A DNA stretch of 38,993 nucleotides from JALOPX01 sp041309605 (GTDB taxonomy: Bacteria > Krumholzibacteriota > Krumholzibacteriia > Krumholzibacteriales > Krumholzibacteriaceae). Positions 22,476 to 30,216 of this stretch are shown one piece after another; within the stretch, counting starts at the first letter, position 1, and each line of letters starts with the position of its first letter. The notes under the pieces are model-generated. The model worked only from the letters and a program-made list of their open reading frames with translations. It was not told the DNA's origin and searched no databases. The position numbers were made by a program, and so were the translations under genes. The DNA lies in NCBI GenBank assembly GCA_041309605.1, contig JBFYZH010000019.1, positions 1 to 38,993 on the forward strand, given 5' to 3'.

Positions 22476-24767
22476 TCAGCGGCTTCCAAACTGGCGCCCG
22501 GCCGTGAGGAAAAAACTGCTCATTCCTGCTTCGCTACGGCCGTATCCGACCATCGCCGGTCCGAGAATCGTTTTTACGCCGAGGAAAACCGAACCGCCGA
22601 TATTCAGTTCATCAAGAGAAGCATCGAGTGTCGTCTCCCACACGTTCCCTGTCTCCATCCAGCCTCCGATATAGAAGGTTGGCCCGACGAGAACCTTTCC
22701 CTCCGAAACGCTCAGATACGCACCGGTTCTTGCCACTCCGATCGCCCCTCCGCCGCGTTGTCCCTCCTTGAGGCCGGAGAAGGAATGGGGTCCGCCGAAA
22801 AGAAACTGCTCGTCACATGGCAGATCGGTATCGAGATCGCTCCCTGCCGACAGCGTCCCGAAAAAGGTCAGCTTGCCGGATGAAACGAACTGCGCTCCCT
22901 CGAAACGGAGCTTTGCGTATTCTTCCTCCCCTCCGAGAACCCTGCCGGCAGAGTAGAATATAACGGAGGCCGAACCGCCGGACGTCGGGAAATCGGGACA
23001 ATCGAGAAAATCGCACTCTATGCCGGCCCTTACGGCGTTACGGGTCTTCCAGTCTTCCGGAAGATCCGCGAAACCCACGTCGACGACCGTATTGATCCTT
23101 CTATGTTCCACTCCAAATCTCGCTTCCGCCAGCCTTCCGAATTGAAGTCCCACGTCCAGGCGGAGCCCCACGAATCTTGTCTGGTATTCCGCCGACCTGT
23201 GCGTCGCATCGAATATATCGCGGGTCCTGGTCGTGGCTTCGAAAGCCGGGGCGATGAAGAGGACCCGCCTGGAATGGAGGGGTTGAAAACACTCCACTGA
23301 TATCCCTCGCGACAGACCGAGTCTGAGGTTCGCCCTGACTTCCGCGCCGAACCCGTTCATCTCCAGCCTGGAGTACCTCGCCAGTATTCCGAAATCGGAG
23401 CGCCCCTCGAGGTCGTCGAGATAATCGAACCCGAGATTCAGGATGTCCGGCGAATAGAATTTCTCCCTTACGGAAACGACAAGGACAGATCCTTGATCCC
23501 TGTCGAGTATCCTGTAGTCGATCGATTCCAGGATTCCCAACTCGTAGATACTGTCGAAATCGAGTTTCAGCCTGTCCTGGTCGAAGACATCTCCCGGCCT
23601 GACGGTAAGGCGCCTGCGTATTTCCGCATCGTCTATCCTTGAATCATTTTCTATCCTTATTTCGGCAATACGGCGGACCACCGGTTCCGCGTGCCTCTGT
23701 TTGCGAATGTAATCGTCATAGTCATCATTGCCGGCGGAGTACCGGGAAAGATCCGCGGCCTGCCCCCGTGCCGCTTCTTCGCCGATTGCCGTTATCACGG
23801 CCGCCATTCTGAAATCGGCCGAACTGATCCCTTCGAGACGCAGCGGAACATAGAGATCGGCCATATCGATCACGGCCATGGAGGTCTGTTTGAGGTAGAT
23901 GTTGAAGGATTGCCTGGAAACGTCGGAGATCGACATGATCGAGCCGGCGTCGAGTTCGTCAAGCGGAGATCCCACGTCTATCGCGATCACTATATCGGCT
24001 CCCATCTGTTTGACCACGTCGACCGGAAGATTGCGAACCAGGCCGCCGTCGACAAGATGCCTGCCGTCGAGGATTACCGGAGCAAATACCCCGGGAATGG
24101 ACATGCTGGCCCTGACGGCGTGGAAGAGGCTCCCGGACGAAAGCACGACCATTTCCCCCGTCTCAAGGTCGGTAGCGACGGCCCTGAAGGGAATCTTCAG
24201 GTCGTCGAAATCCTGGTCGGCGCTCGTATGGATGAAGGGGATTCTGATGCCGAAAGTCATCTTCTGGCCGGACACGAATCCGGCTGCCATTACGGGCCGC
24301 ATCCTGTGCAAACCCAGCTCGAAATTGAAAAATCCGGCCCCGTCGTCCTGTTTGCGCCTGAACGCTCTTTCGCTTCTCTTCCTGCTGTCGGTAAAAAGGT
24401 CCTCCCAGTCCATACCGGTCATCGTCTCCTCGATTTCGGCCGGAGACATCCCGACGGCATAAAGCCCCGCCACTATCGCCCCCATGCTTGTACCGGCAAT
24501 ACAGTCGACCGGAATATGGAGTTCCTCGATCACCTTGAGAGCGCCGATCAGTGCCAGCCCCCTCGCTCCTCCGCCGCTGAGGGCAAGTCCTATCGTGGGA
24601 CGCCGATCCTTCACGATCGATGAATCACGCCCGGCGCCGGCCGCGCATACGATCTTTTTTATCTCCATCGAACGGGGACCGGCGCCGGGCGTCGCCGCCA
24701 GAACCGGCATGATCGGCAAAAGATATGGCAGCATCGAAATTATGATTCGTCGCGGTATACCCGCCAT
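22476..24767 (-). CDS. Patatin-like phospholipase with POTRA and outer-membrane barrel (PlpD-like, type Vd)
   Basis: This 763-residue exported protein has a signal peptide (1-25) and a patatin domain (about 55-340) with oxyanion loop 'SGGGARG', nucleophile elbow GTSMG (Ser94) and catalytic Asp in DGG at 240-242. A POTRA domain follows (about 362-435: 'VVRRIAEIRIENDSRID', 'YELGILESIDYRI'). A BamA/TamA-like barrel covers about 440-763 ('NLGFDYLDDLEG', 'EQFLFGGPHSFSGLKEGQRG') and the protein ends in a strand closing with Arg. This order is that of P. aeruginosa PlpD, where the barrel carries the lipase to the surface. All catalytic residues are present, so phospholipase A activity is expected. 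Confidence 0.93.
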   Translation of the reverse strand: MAGIPRRIIISMLPYLLPIMPVLAATPGAGPRSMEIKKIVCAAGAGRDSSIVKDRRPTIGLALSGGGARGLALIGALKVIEELHIPVDCIAGTSMGAIVAGLYAVGMSPAEIEETMTGMDWEDLFTDSRKRSERAFRRKQDDGAGFFNFELGLHRMRPVMAAGFVSGQKMTFGIRIPFIHTSADQDFDDLKIPFRAVATDLETGEMVVLSSGSLFHAVRASMSIPGVFAPVILDGRHLVDGGLVRNLPVDVVKQMGADIVIAIDVGSPLDELDAGSIMSISDVSRQSFNIYLKQTSMAVIDMADLYVPLRLEGISSADFRMAAVITAIGEEAARGQAADLSRYSAGNDDYDDYIRKQRHAEPVVRRIAEIRIENDSRIDDAEIRRRLTVRPGDVFDQDRLKLDFDSIYELGILESIDYRILDRDQGSVLVVSVREKFYSPDILNLGFDYLDDLEGRSDFGILARYSRLEMNGFGAEVRANLRLGLSRGISVECFQPLHSRRVLFIAPAFEATTRTRDIFDATHRSAEYQTRFVGLRLDVGLQFGRLAEARFGVEHRRINTVVDVGFADLPEDWKTRNAVRAGIECDFLDCPDFPTSGGSASVIFYSAGRVLGGEEEYAKLRFEGAQFVSSGKLTFFGTLSAGSDLDTDLPCDEQFLFGGPHSFSGLKEGQRGGGAIGVARTGAYLSVSEGKVLVGPTFYIGGWMETGNVWETTLDASLDELNIGGSVFLGVKTILGPAMVGYGRSEAGMSSFFLTAGRQFGSR

Positions 24768-24960
24768 TCGAGACCTTCTTTCAAGATACGAGCCGGGTGA
24801 AGCCCGGTCACCTGTCGCGCGACTTTACCACAAGATTCGCGGGGGCGACAAGATGAGTCCATATCTCCGAAACCGGTCCGCCGGAACCGGCCCGCTCCAC
24901 GGCAATTCTTAAGCCCTTAGGATATTTTGTAAAATAAATCGCTTATTTAAGAAAAAATGC

Positions 24961-24988
24961 TTGCATCAATAAAAGCTTGTGTTAAACT
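24961..24988 (+). promoter_or_regulatory. Promoter with A/T-rich upstream element for the orphan RNA
   Basis: -35 TTGCAT (24961-24966), a 16-base spacer and -10 TAAACT (24983-24988) are directly preceded by an A/T-rich tract (about 24918-24957). Such upstream elements mark promoters of stable RNAs. The expected start is near 24995. Confidence 0.5.
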
Positions 24989-25046
24989 TATCCATGTAAG
25001 GAGAGGAGTGTTTTAATCCCCTGTGTTGAAAATTGCAAGTTTTTTT

Positions 25047-25157
25047 CGGTGGTGACTGTTGATATCCTGACGGCGATTAGAGTGGCCACGCTCTTTTGCG
25101 GCTTGCGGATATTTAGGGTGAAAATCCTTCCGAGACTCCAGTCGCCACCGTTTTTTT
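25047..25157 (+). ncRNA. Orphan structured small RNA with own terminator, family unknown
   Basis: CGGTGGTGACTG (25047-25058) pairs along all 12 positions with CAGTCGCCACCG (25139-25150), one G-U pair, and seven Ts follow, so the + strand is the RNA strand. Inside, GATATCC (25061-25067) pairs with GGATATT (25107-25113) around an AGAGUG-GCCA-CGCUCU hairpin. AGGGU-GAAA-AUCCU (25115-25128) forms a second hairpin. With the upstream promoter the transcript would be about 160 bases. No + strand gene follows, so it is not a leader. A divergent 6S RNA is possible by architecture (closing stem, bubble, apical arm), but I see no 6S, SRP, RNase P or tmRNA signature. The rest of gap 24768-25216 has no gene. 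Confidence 0.55.
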
Positions 25158-25216
25158 ATGAATCGTCCTTTCGGATGGTCGCGAAAAAGGGATCAAGGAT
25201 ATCCAACCTGACGGCG

Positions 25217-26245
25217 TCATGAGGACGGGTTATAAGGGCCGGGGGGTTCCCCTTCCTTCACACCGGGCTCGCCGGTCACCAGCCTGTACAACGCTTTCAT
25301 CAGCGCGGGAAGCCCATCTCCGGCAAGCGCGCTTATATGGAAGACCTTTTCCCCTCCGGGCGGCGCGAATACAGCCTTTTCCTCGTCCGGCAAAAGATCG
25401 ATCTTGTTAAGCGCAATCACCCTAGGCCTTTCCAGAAGAGCGGCGCTGTAGAGTTCCAGTTCCCTCATAAGTTGCCGGAAAGCCACCTGCGGCGGGATAT
25501 CTGAGACCGAGTCTAGGATAAACAGCAGGACACTGCATCTTTCTATGTGCTGCAGGAATTTCAGACCGAGTCCCCTGCCCTCGTGTGCCCCTTCGATCAG
25601 CCCGGGGATGTCGACCATGCAGAAGGAGGCCTGTTCGTCTATCCTTACGATGGCAAGATTCGGAGCGAGGGTCGAGAATGGATAGTCGGCTACAAGCGGT
25701 TTTGCGTCGCTCACGGACCTCAGGAGTGTCGATTTCCCGGCGTTCGGCAGTCCCACCAGCCCCACATCGGCTATCAGCTTCAGCGTAAGGCGAAGATTCC
25801 TTTCCTCTCCCGGAAAACCGGGCGTAGCCTTGCGAGGAGCCTGGTTGGTGGCGGTGCGAAAAACGAAGTTTCCCTTGCCGCCGTCGCCCCCCCCGGCGAT
25901 CGTCAACGTGTTGTTTTCTTCGGTCAGATCGGCGATCAGCTTTCCCGAATCCACGTCCTCCACAAGGGTTCCCGGCGGAACCTTGATCACGACCGGCTCG
26001 GCGCTCAGGCCTGTTTTACGGGCTCCCTGTCCGGGATTTCCGTTCATGGCCCTGTAACTGCGCCGATACCTCAGATCGAGAAGCGTCTTCATCTGCGGCT
26101 CCACCGCGATGATTATATCTCCTCCCCGCCCGCCGTTACCGCCGTCCGGGCCGCCACGGGGGACATACTTTTCCCTGCGGAAGCTCACGCAACCCGCCCC
26201 CCCGTTGCCGGCCTTCACCGTTATTTCCACCCTGTCTATGAACAT
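25217..26245 (-). CDS. obg: GTPase Obg
   Basis: This 342-residue essential GTPase binds the large ribosomal subunit and couples assembly to the stringent response. The N-terminal glycine-rich Obg domain (1-158) has 'CVSFRREKYVPRGGPDGG' and 'GGDGGKGNFVF'. The G domain follows: G1 GLPNAGKS at 165-172, G3 'DIPGLIEGAHEGRGLG' and G4 'NKID'. The optional C-terminal OCT domain is absent. The real start is the ATG at 26245, giving the usual 'MFIDRVEITVKAGNGG' beginning; the longer frame to 26530 lies inside the upstream gene. It overlaps the GlcD-like gene by 10 bases and closes a five-gene run. Confidence 0.96.
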   Translation of the reverse strand: MFIDRVEITVKAGNGGAGCVSFRREKYVPRGGPDGGNGGRGGDIIIAVEPQMKTLLDLRYRRSYRAMNGNPGQGARKTGLSAEPVVIKVPPGTLVEDVDSGKLIADLTEENNTLTIAGGGDGGKGNFVFRTATNQAPRKATPGFPGEERNLRLTLKLIADVGLVGLPNAGKSTLLRSVSDAKPLVADYPFSTLAPNLAIVRIDEQASFCMVDIPGLIEGAHEGRGLGLKFLQHIERCSVLLFILDSVSDIPPQVAFRQLMRELELYSAALLERPRVIALNKIDLLPDEEKAVFAPPGGEKVFHISALAGDGLPALMKALYRLVTGEPGVKEGEPPGPYNPSS

Positions 26246-27591
26246 AATCCTGAAAAATACTTTCCCGGGTTTAGGATCCCCGTCGGATCGAGGGCGCCGC
26301 AGATACCCTTCTGCAGACATATCTCGGAGCTTGAGAAAAGCATCCCGAGATACCGGTTTTTGGTCACTCCGATGCCGTGCTCGCCGCTCAGCGTGCCGCC
26401 CAGCGAGGCGACCTTTTCGAAAAGGCGCCCGACGAAAATCTCCGCCCTGTTCATTTCTTCGTTCCTTCTGCGGTCGGTCAGTATATTCACATGGAGGTTG
26501 CCGTCTCCGCAATGGCCGAAAATGTAGCAATCGAGTTCGAGTTCCCGGGCCTCATCGTGTATGAACGACACCGCTTCTCCAAGCCTTCCCAGCGGTAGGG
26601 AAACGTCCTCGTTGATCTTCGTTATCCCTTTCCTTGCGAGGCTGGGACTGATCGATCTTCTCAGGTCCCAAAGGATATCTCTTTCTGTCCGGTCGCGCGC
26701 GCTCACCTTGAACAGCTTTTCCTTCCTGCAGAAATCGTCGAGGATCAGGTATTGAGCCTCGATATCCCGCGGCGAACCGTCGAGTTCGAGGAAAAGATAA
26801 CTCTCTCCCGTGTCGAGCCCTCTGACTCTTCGATATTCGCCCACACAGCCCATCGTTTTCGAATCGATGAATTCCATAACCCCGGGACAGAGCCCGGCGG
26901 CAAGAAGCGCCGAAGCGATCCGCATCGCGTTTTCGTCGCTTCCCGTGCAGACCAGGGAGACCTTTCGCCCCTCCGGAAGGGGAAGCACGGATAACCTGGC
27001 CGAATAGATTACGCCCAGTGTCCCCTCCGAACCGGCAAGCAGGGCCGCCGGGCCTTCGAGAGGAGTCTCGAGGCTCTCACCGGAGGAGGTGATCCATCGG
27101 AGCGATCTTACGTATCTTCGCGTAACTCCGTACTTGAAGGCTCTCGGGCCCCCGGCGTTCTCAGCTATATTCCCGCCGATGGTGGACACCTTGAGACTCG
27201 CCGGATCGGGGGGAAAAAAGTATCCTCGGGGCTCCAGGAAATTCTGCAGCTCGTTGTTCACGATGCCGCATTCGACTTCCACGGTCGCGTCCTCCTGCCC
27301 GAATGAGAGCACATTCCTCATCTTTTCCGTCGAGACGACAAGTCCGCCTCCGACCGGCACGGATCCTCCCGAGAAACCGGTCCCCGCCCCCCGCACGAAG
27401 ATGGGAAGCCGCAGCCGGCCGGCCTCCCGTACTACCGAGGCCAGCTGTCCCGGTTCTTCCGGAAAAACCACGCCTGAAGCATCCCCTCTTCTTCCCGTAG
27501 CGTCATAACTGTACGCGCACCTCAGGTAAGGCTCGGTATGTACCGTAAGACCCTTAAGCCGCCGCCCGAGTTCTTCGATGATGTCTTTCAT
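26236..27591 (-). CDS. FAD-linked oxidase, glycolate/D-lactate dehydrogenase (GlcD) type
   Basis: This 451-residue flavoprotein oxidises a 2-hydroxy acid, probably glycolate or D-lactate. The FAD-binding half has 'FVRGAGTGFSGGSVP', 'VECGIVNNELQNFLEPRG' and 'ENAGGPRAFKYGVT'. The C-terminal half has 'YIFGHCGDGNLHVNIL' and 'GTLSGEHGIGVTKN', the hallmark of the GlcD/DLD family. No GlcE or GlcF partner and no Fe-S domain lies nearby, so the electron acceptor is unclear. The ATG at 27591 is chosen; the frame extends to a TTG at 27666 without good ribosome binding site. It is placed between aminotransferase and obg on the same strand. Confidence 0.9.
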   Translation of the reverse strand: MKDIIEELGRRLKGLTVHTEPYLRCAYSYDATGRRGDASGVVFPEEPGQLASVVREAGRLRLPIFVRGAGTGFSGGSVPVGGGLVVSTEKMRNVLSFGQEDATVEVECGIVNNELQNFLEPRGYFFPPDPASLKVSTIGGNIAENAGGPRAFKYGVTRRYVRSLRWITSSGESLETPLEGPAALLAGSEGTLGVIYSARLSVLPLPEGRKVSLVCTGSDENAMRIASALLAAGLCPGVMEFIDSKTMGCVGEYRRVRGLDTGESYLFLELDGSPRDIEAQYLILDDFCRKEKLFKVSARDRTERDILWDLRRSISPSLARKGITKINEDVSLPLGRLGEAVSFIHDEARELELDCYIFGHCGDGNLHVNILTDRRRNEEMNRAEIFVGRLFEKVASLGGTLSGEHGIGVTKNRYLGMLFSSSEICLQKGICGALDPTGILNPGKYFSGLCS

Positions 27592-27685
27592 TCCCGATAC
27601 TTTCAGTCGAGTCCGGCTTCGTCCGGCGAAGTCGTAAAGCGTGGGGTGTCCGTGCTTTTTTCGCAAAACACACTCACCACGAAGG

Positions 27686-28876
27686 TCAACTGTAATCCTT
27701 CACGAAGCTCTCGAACCTGTCGAGCGCCTTGCCGAGTGCCTCTTCGGAAGCGGCGAAGGAGAACCGCACCGTATCGTCGCATCCGAACGGGCCTCCCGGT
27801 ATCACCAGAAGGCCCTTTTCCTTGAGAAGCTTTTCGCAGAACTCGCCGCTTCCCTTCACGCCGCATTTCCCGTAAAGCTTCGACACGTCGGCCAGAAAAT
27901 AAAAGGCTCCTCCCGGATCCGGAAAGGAAATGTTAGGAATCCCGGAGAGACGTTTCCCGAACATGATCTTGCGCTTTTCGAACTCGCGGCACATCATGTC
28001 CCGATCGGCCGCTCCGTTCTTTACCGCCTCCAGGGCCGCCCATTGCGATATGGCGTTGGGACATCCCGTGGCGTGGGCCTGGTACGCGCTCATCCTGTAG
28101 GCGACGTTCTGTTCGGCGAGCGCCCACCCGAGCCGCCAGCCCGTCATCGCGTAACTTTTCGACACCCCCGAGACGACAACGCAGCGGTCCTTCAGTTCCG
28201 GGACGAGGCTCACCGGCGAACGATGCTCGTATCCCTCGAAAACCAGGTATTCGTATATCTCGTCGCTGATCATGGATATACCGCTCTCGAGGACCAGCCT
28301 GGCGATCGCCTCCATCTCAGCGGGGGAATAGACGATGCCCGCCGGGTTGTTGGGCGAATTGAGCAGAATGACCCTGGGCCTGCGCCTGTCTATTTCAGAC
28401 CTCAGCCTGTCCAGGGAAAGACGGTACCCCTCCTTCGCGGTCAGCGCGATTATCCTCGGGACGGCCCCGACGAGTTTTATCATGTCGGGGTAACTGACCC
28501 AGTAGGGCGCCGTTATCATCACTTCGTCGCCCGGATCGGTCAGCGTGAAGAGGGCGTTGAATATCGAATGTTTCGCGCCATGGGATATCACCACTTCCTT
28601 GAACCCGTATTCCACGCCGAGCATCCTCGAATACTCCTCCGCGACCGCTTTCCTGAGCGGAACTATGCCCGCCTCGGGGGTGTACCTTGTCTTGCCCTCG
28701 TTTATCGCCCTGATGCCCGCTTTTCTTATCTTTTCGGGGGTGTCGAAATCCGGCTCGCCCGCCGCGAGCCCCACCACATCCTCCCCTGCTTCCTTCAGCG
28801 CGTTCGCCTTCGTGTTGAGGCTGAGCGTTATCGAGGGTTCTATACCGCTCGCTCTTTTACTGACGATTCCCGCCAC
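27686..28876 (-). CDS. Aspartate-type aminotransferase (class I, PLP)
   Basis: This 396-residue enzyme belongs to the Thermus/Bacillus-like AspC group (class I, subgroup Ib). 'SKSYAMTGWRLGW' holds the PLP lysine (Lys240), 'SPNNPAGIVY' the PLP-ring asparagine, 'ISDEIYEYLVFEG' the Asp-Tyr pair, and 'VRFSFAASEEAL' the substrate-carboxylate arginine. It likely interconverts aspartate and glutamate, feeding the LysC/Asd pathway found elsewhere in the window. It starts at GTG 28876, one base after the coaD stop, with AAGGAGG seven bases upstream inside coaD. A frame start at 28921 would overlap coaD needlessly. Confidence 0.93.
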   Translation of the reverse strand: MAGIVSKRASGIEPSITLSLNTKANALKEAGEDVVGLAAGEPDFDTPEKIRKAGIRAINEGKTRYTPEAGIVPLRKAVAEEYSRMLGVEYGFKEVVISHGAKHSIFNALFTLTDPGDEVMITAPYWVSYPDMIKLVGAVPRIIALTAKEGYRLSLDRLRSEIDRRRPRVILLNSPNNPAGIVYSPAEMEAIARLVLESGISMISDEIYEYLVFEGYEHRSPVSLVPELKDRCVVVSGVSKSYAMTGWRLGWALAEQNVAYRMSAYQAHATGCPNAISQWAALEAVKNGAADRDMMCREFEKRKIMFGKRLSGIPNISFPDPGGAFYFLADVSKLYGKCGVKGSGEFCEKLLKEKGLLVIPGGPFGCDDTVRFSFAASEEALGKALDRFESFVKDYS

Positions 28877-28877
28877 T

Positions 28878-29402
28878 TCATTTCCTCCTTGGGGATTCTG
28901 TCCGCATTCCGGCCTTTTCAAGGGGCTTCCATTCCCGCAATCTTTTCACGGCTGCTTCGGGCACGAGACACTCGATCTCCCCCCCGAGCCTGTACAGTTC
29001 CTTTACCAGGGAACTGTGCAGATAGATATACCTTTCATCCGGCATGAGGAACACCGTTTCGAAATCCGGATGCAGTTTCCTGTTCATCAGTGCGATCATC
29101 AATTCGTACTCGAAATCGGAAACCGCCCGAAGTCCCCTTATCACGACGTTCACCTTCCTGCTTCGGAACTCGTCGACAAGAAGACCGTCGAAGGTTACGA
29201 CCTCCACCCTTTCCATCCCCGCGAGGCTCTCCTGGACGAGCCTGAAACGCTGGTCGAGGGTAAGAAGCGGAGACTTGTGTACTCCGGCCGCGACGGCCAC
29301 GATCACCCTGTCGAATATCCTCGAGATTCTCCTGACAAGGTCGACGTGTCCGTTCGTAATCGGATCGAACGTCCCGGGATACAGGGCTGTCTTTTCCTTC
29401 AA
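28878..29402 (-). CDS. coaD: Phosphopantetheine adenylyltransferase
   Basis: This enzyme of 174 residues makes dephospho-CoA from 4'-phosphopantetheine and ATP, the penultimate step of CoA synthesis. 'YPGTFDPITNGHVDLV' contains the T/HxGH nucleotidyl-transfer motif, and 'VIRGLRAVSDFEYEL' and 'YIYLHSSLVKEL' (the ISSTxVR-like site) are family hallmarks. The length is close to the usual 160. It starts at TTG, overlapping the rsmD stop as TTGA, with AAGGAGG nine bases upstream. The rsmD-coaD order is very common in bacteria and supports both calls. Confidence 0.95.
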   Translation of the reverse strand: MKEKTALYPGTFDPITNGHVDLVRRISRIFDRVIVAVAAGVHKSPLLTLDQRFRLVQESLAGMERVEVVTFDGLLVDEFRSRKVNVVIRGLRAVSDFEYELMIALMNRKLHPDFETVFLMPDERYIYLHSSLVKELYRLGGEIECLVPEAAVKRLREWKPLEKAGMRTESPRRK

Positions 29403-29986
29403 GATCCCTCGCCTCCTTCCGGTGATGAATCCTTATCCTCCCTGAATTTGAAATATGTCACGATCGTCTGACCGAATTTGCGCGTTTTGAATTTCTCCAG
29501 GGCCCGGTTTTCCGGGAACTCGATCTCCTCGCCCGTCTCAACGATGAAAAGCCTGCATATCCCGCCGCCGGACGCGTCCAGCATCGCCGCCAGCCTGGCT
29601 CCGAGGCTCGATGCGTACGGCGGATCGGCGAGTATTATGTCGTATCTCGAATCGGACTTAATCGCTTTTTCGAGGAAACGAACCGCGTCCCCCCTGTGGA
29701 TCACAAACAGGGAGGCGTCTATCCTGCATCTCTCGATATTGGTCCTGAGGGACCTGACGATGACGCTATCCTGTTCGACGAATACCGCTCTTGCAGCCCC
29801 GCGGCTCAGAGCCTCGATTCCGAGAGCTCCCGACCCGGCAAAGAGATCGAGTACAACGGCGTCCTGAACTTCGCCGCCGAGAGTATTGAATAGGGATCCC
29901 TTGACAACCTGCGCCGTCGGTCTGAACTGCGGGCCTTTTCCCCCCCTCAGGGCCGTTCCACCGTATTTCCCCGCGATGACGCGCAT
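29399..29986 (-). CDS. rsmD: 16S rRNA (guanine966-N2)-methyltransferase
   Basis: This 195-residue SAM-dependent methyltransferase modifies G966 of 16S rRNA. The N-terminus 'MRVIAGKYGGTALRGGKG' and following 'RPTAQVVKGSLFNTLG' are characteristic of RsmD. The SAM-binding motif is 'DLFAGSGALGIEALSRGA' and the catalytic motif is 'LADPPY'. It is the first gene of the rsmD-coaD-aminotransferase-glcD-obg run. The upstream gap (29987-30216) contains the pilQ terminator, so the run probably has its own promoter there; I see no convincing -35/-10 pair. Confidence 0.95.
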   Translation of the reverse strand: MRVIAGKYGGTALRGGKGPQFRPTAQVVKGSLFNTLGGEVQDAVVLDLFAGSGALGIEALSRGAARAVFVEQDSVIVRSLRTNIERCRIDASLFVIHRGDAVRFLEKAIKSDSRYDIILADPPYASSLGARLAAMLDASGGGICRLFIVETGEEIEFPENRALEKFKTRKFGQTIVTYFKFREDKDSSPEGGEGS

Positions 29987-30153
29987 CTCAAACCTTTCCC
30001 TGCGGTTTCACAAATTAATACGACAATTCAGGATAAACGACTTAACGCTTTGGAGCAAGGGAAAATAGATGACGCGCGCGCCGCCGGCCGGGTTTCGATG
30101 CGACCGGCGCCCGATGCCGCGAGGCTTATGCCCTGACCCTGGCGGCAGGACAT

Positions 30154-30190
30154 AAAAAAACCCCCGGGGGTCAGGGAAAACTCCCGGGGG
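30154..30190 (-). terminator. Rho-independent terminator after pilQ
   Basis: On the - strand CCCCCGGG (30190-30183) pairs with CCCGGGGG inside 30161-30170, giving 8 G-C pairs around a loop of about 14 bases. Seven Ts (30160-30154) follow. It ends the pilMNOPQ operon 27 bases after the pilQ stop and insulates rsmD. Confidence 0.85.
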
Positions 30191-30216
30191 CACAACGATT
30201 AGTGGAGGGGGCAAGA

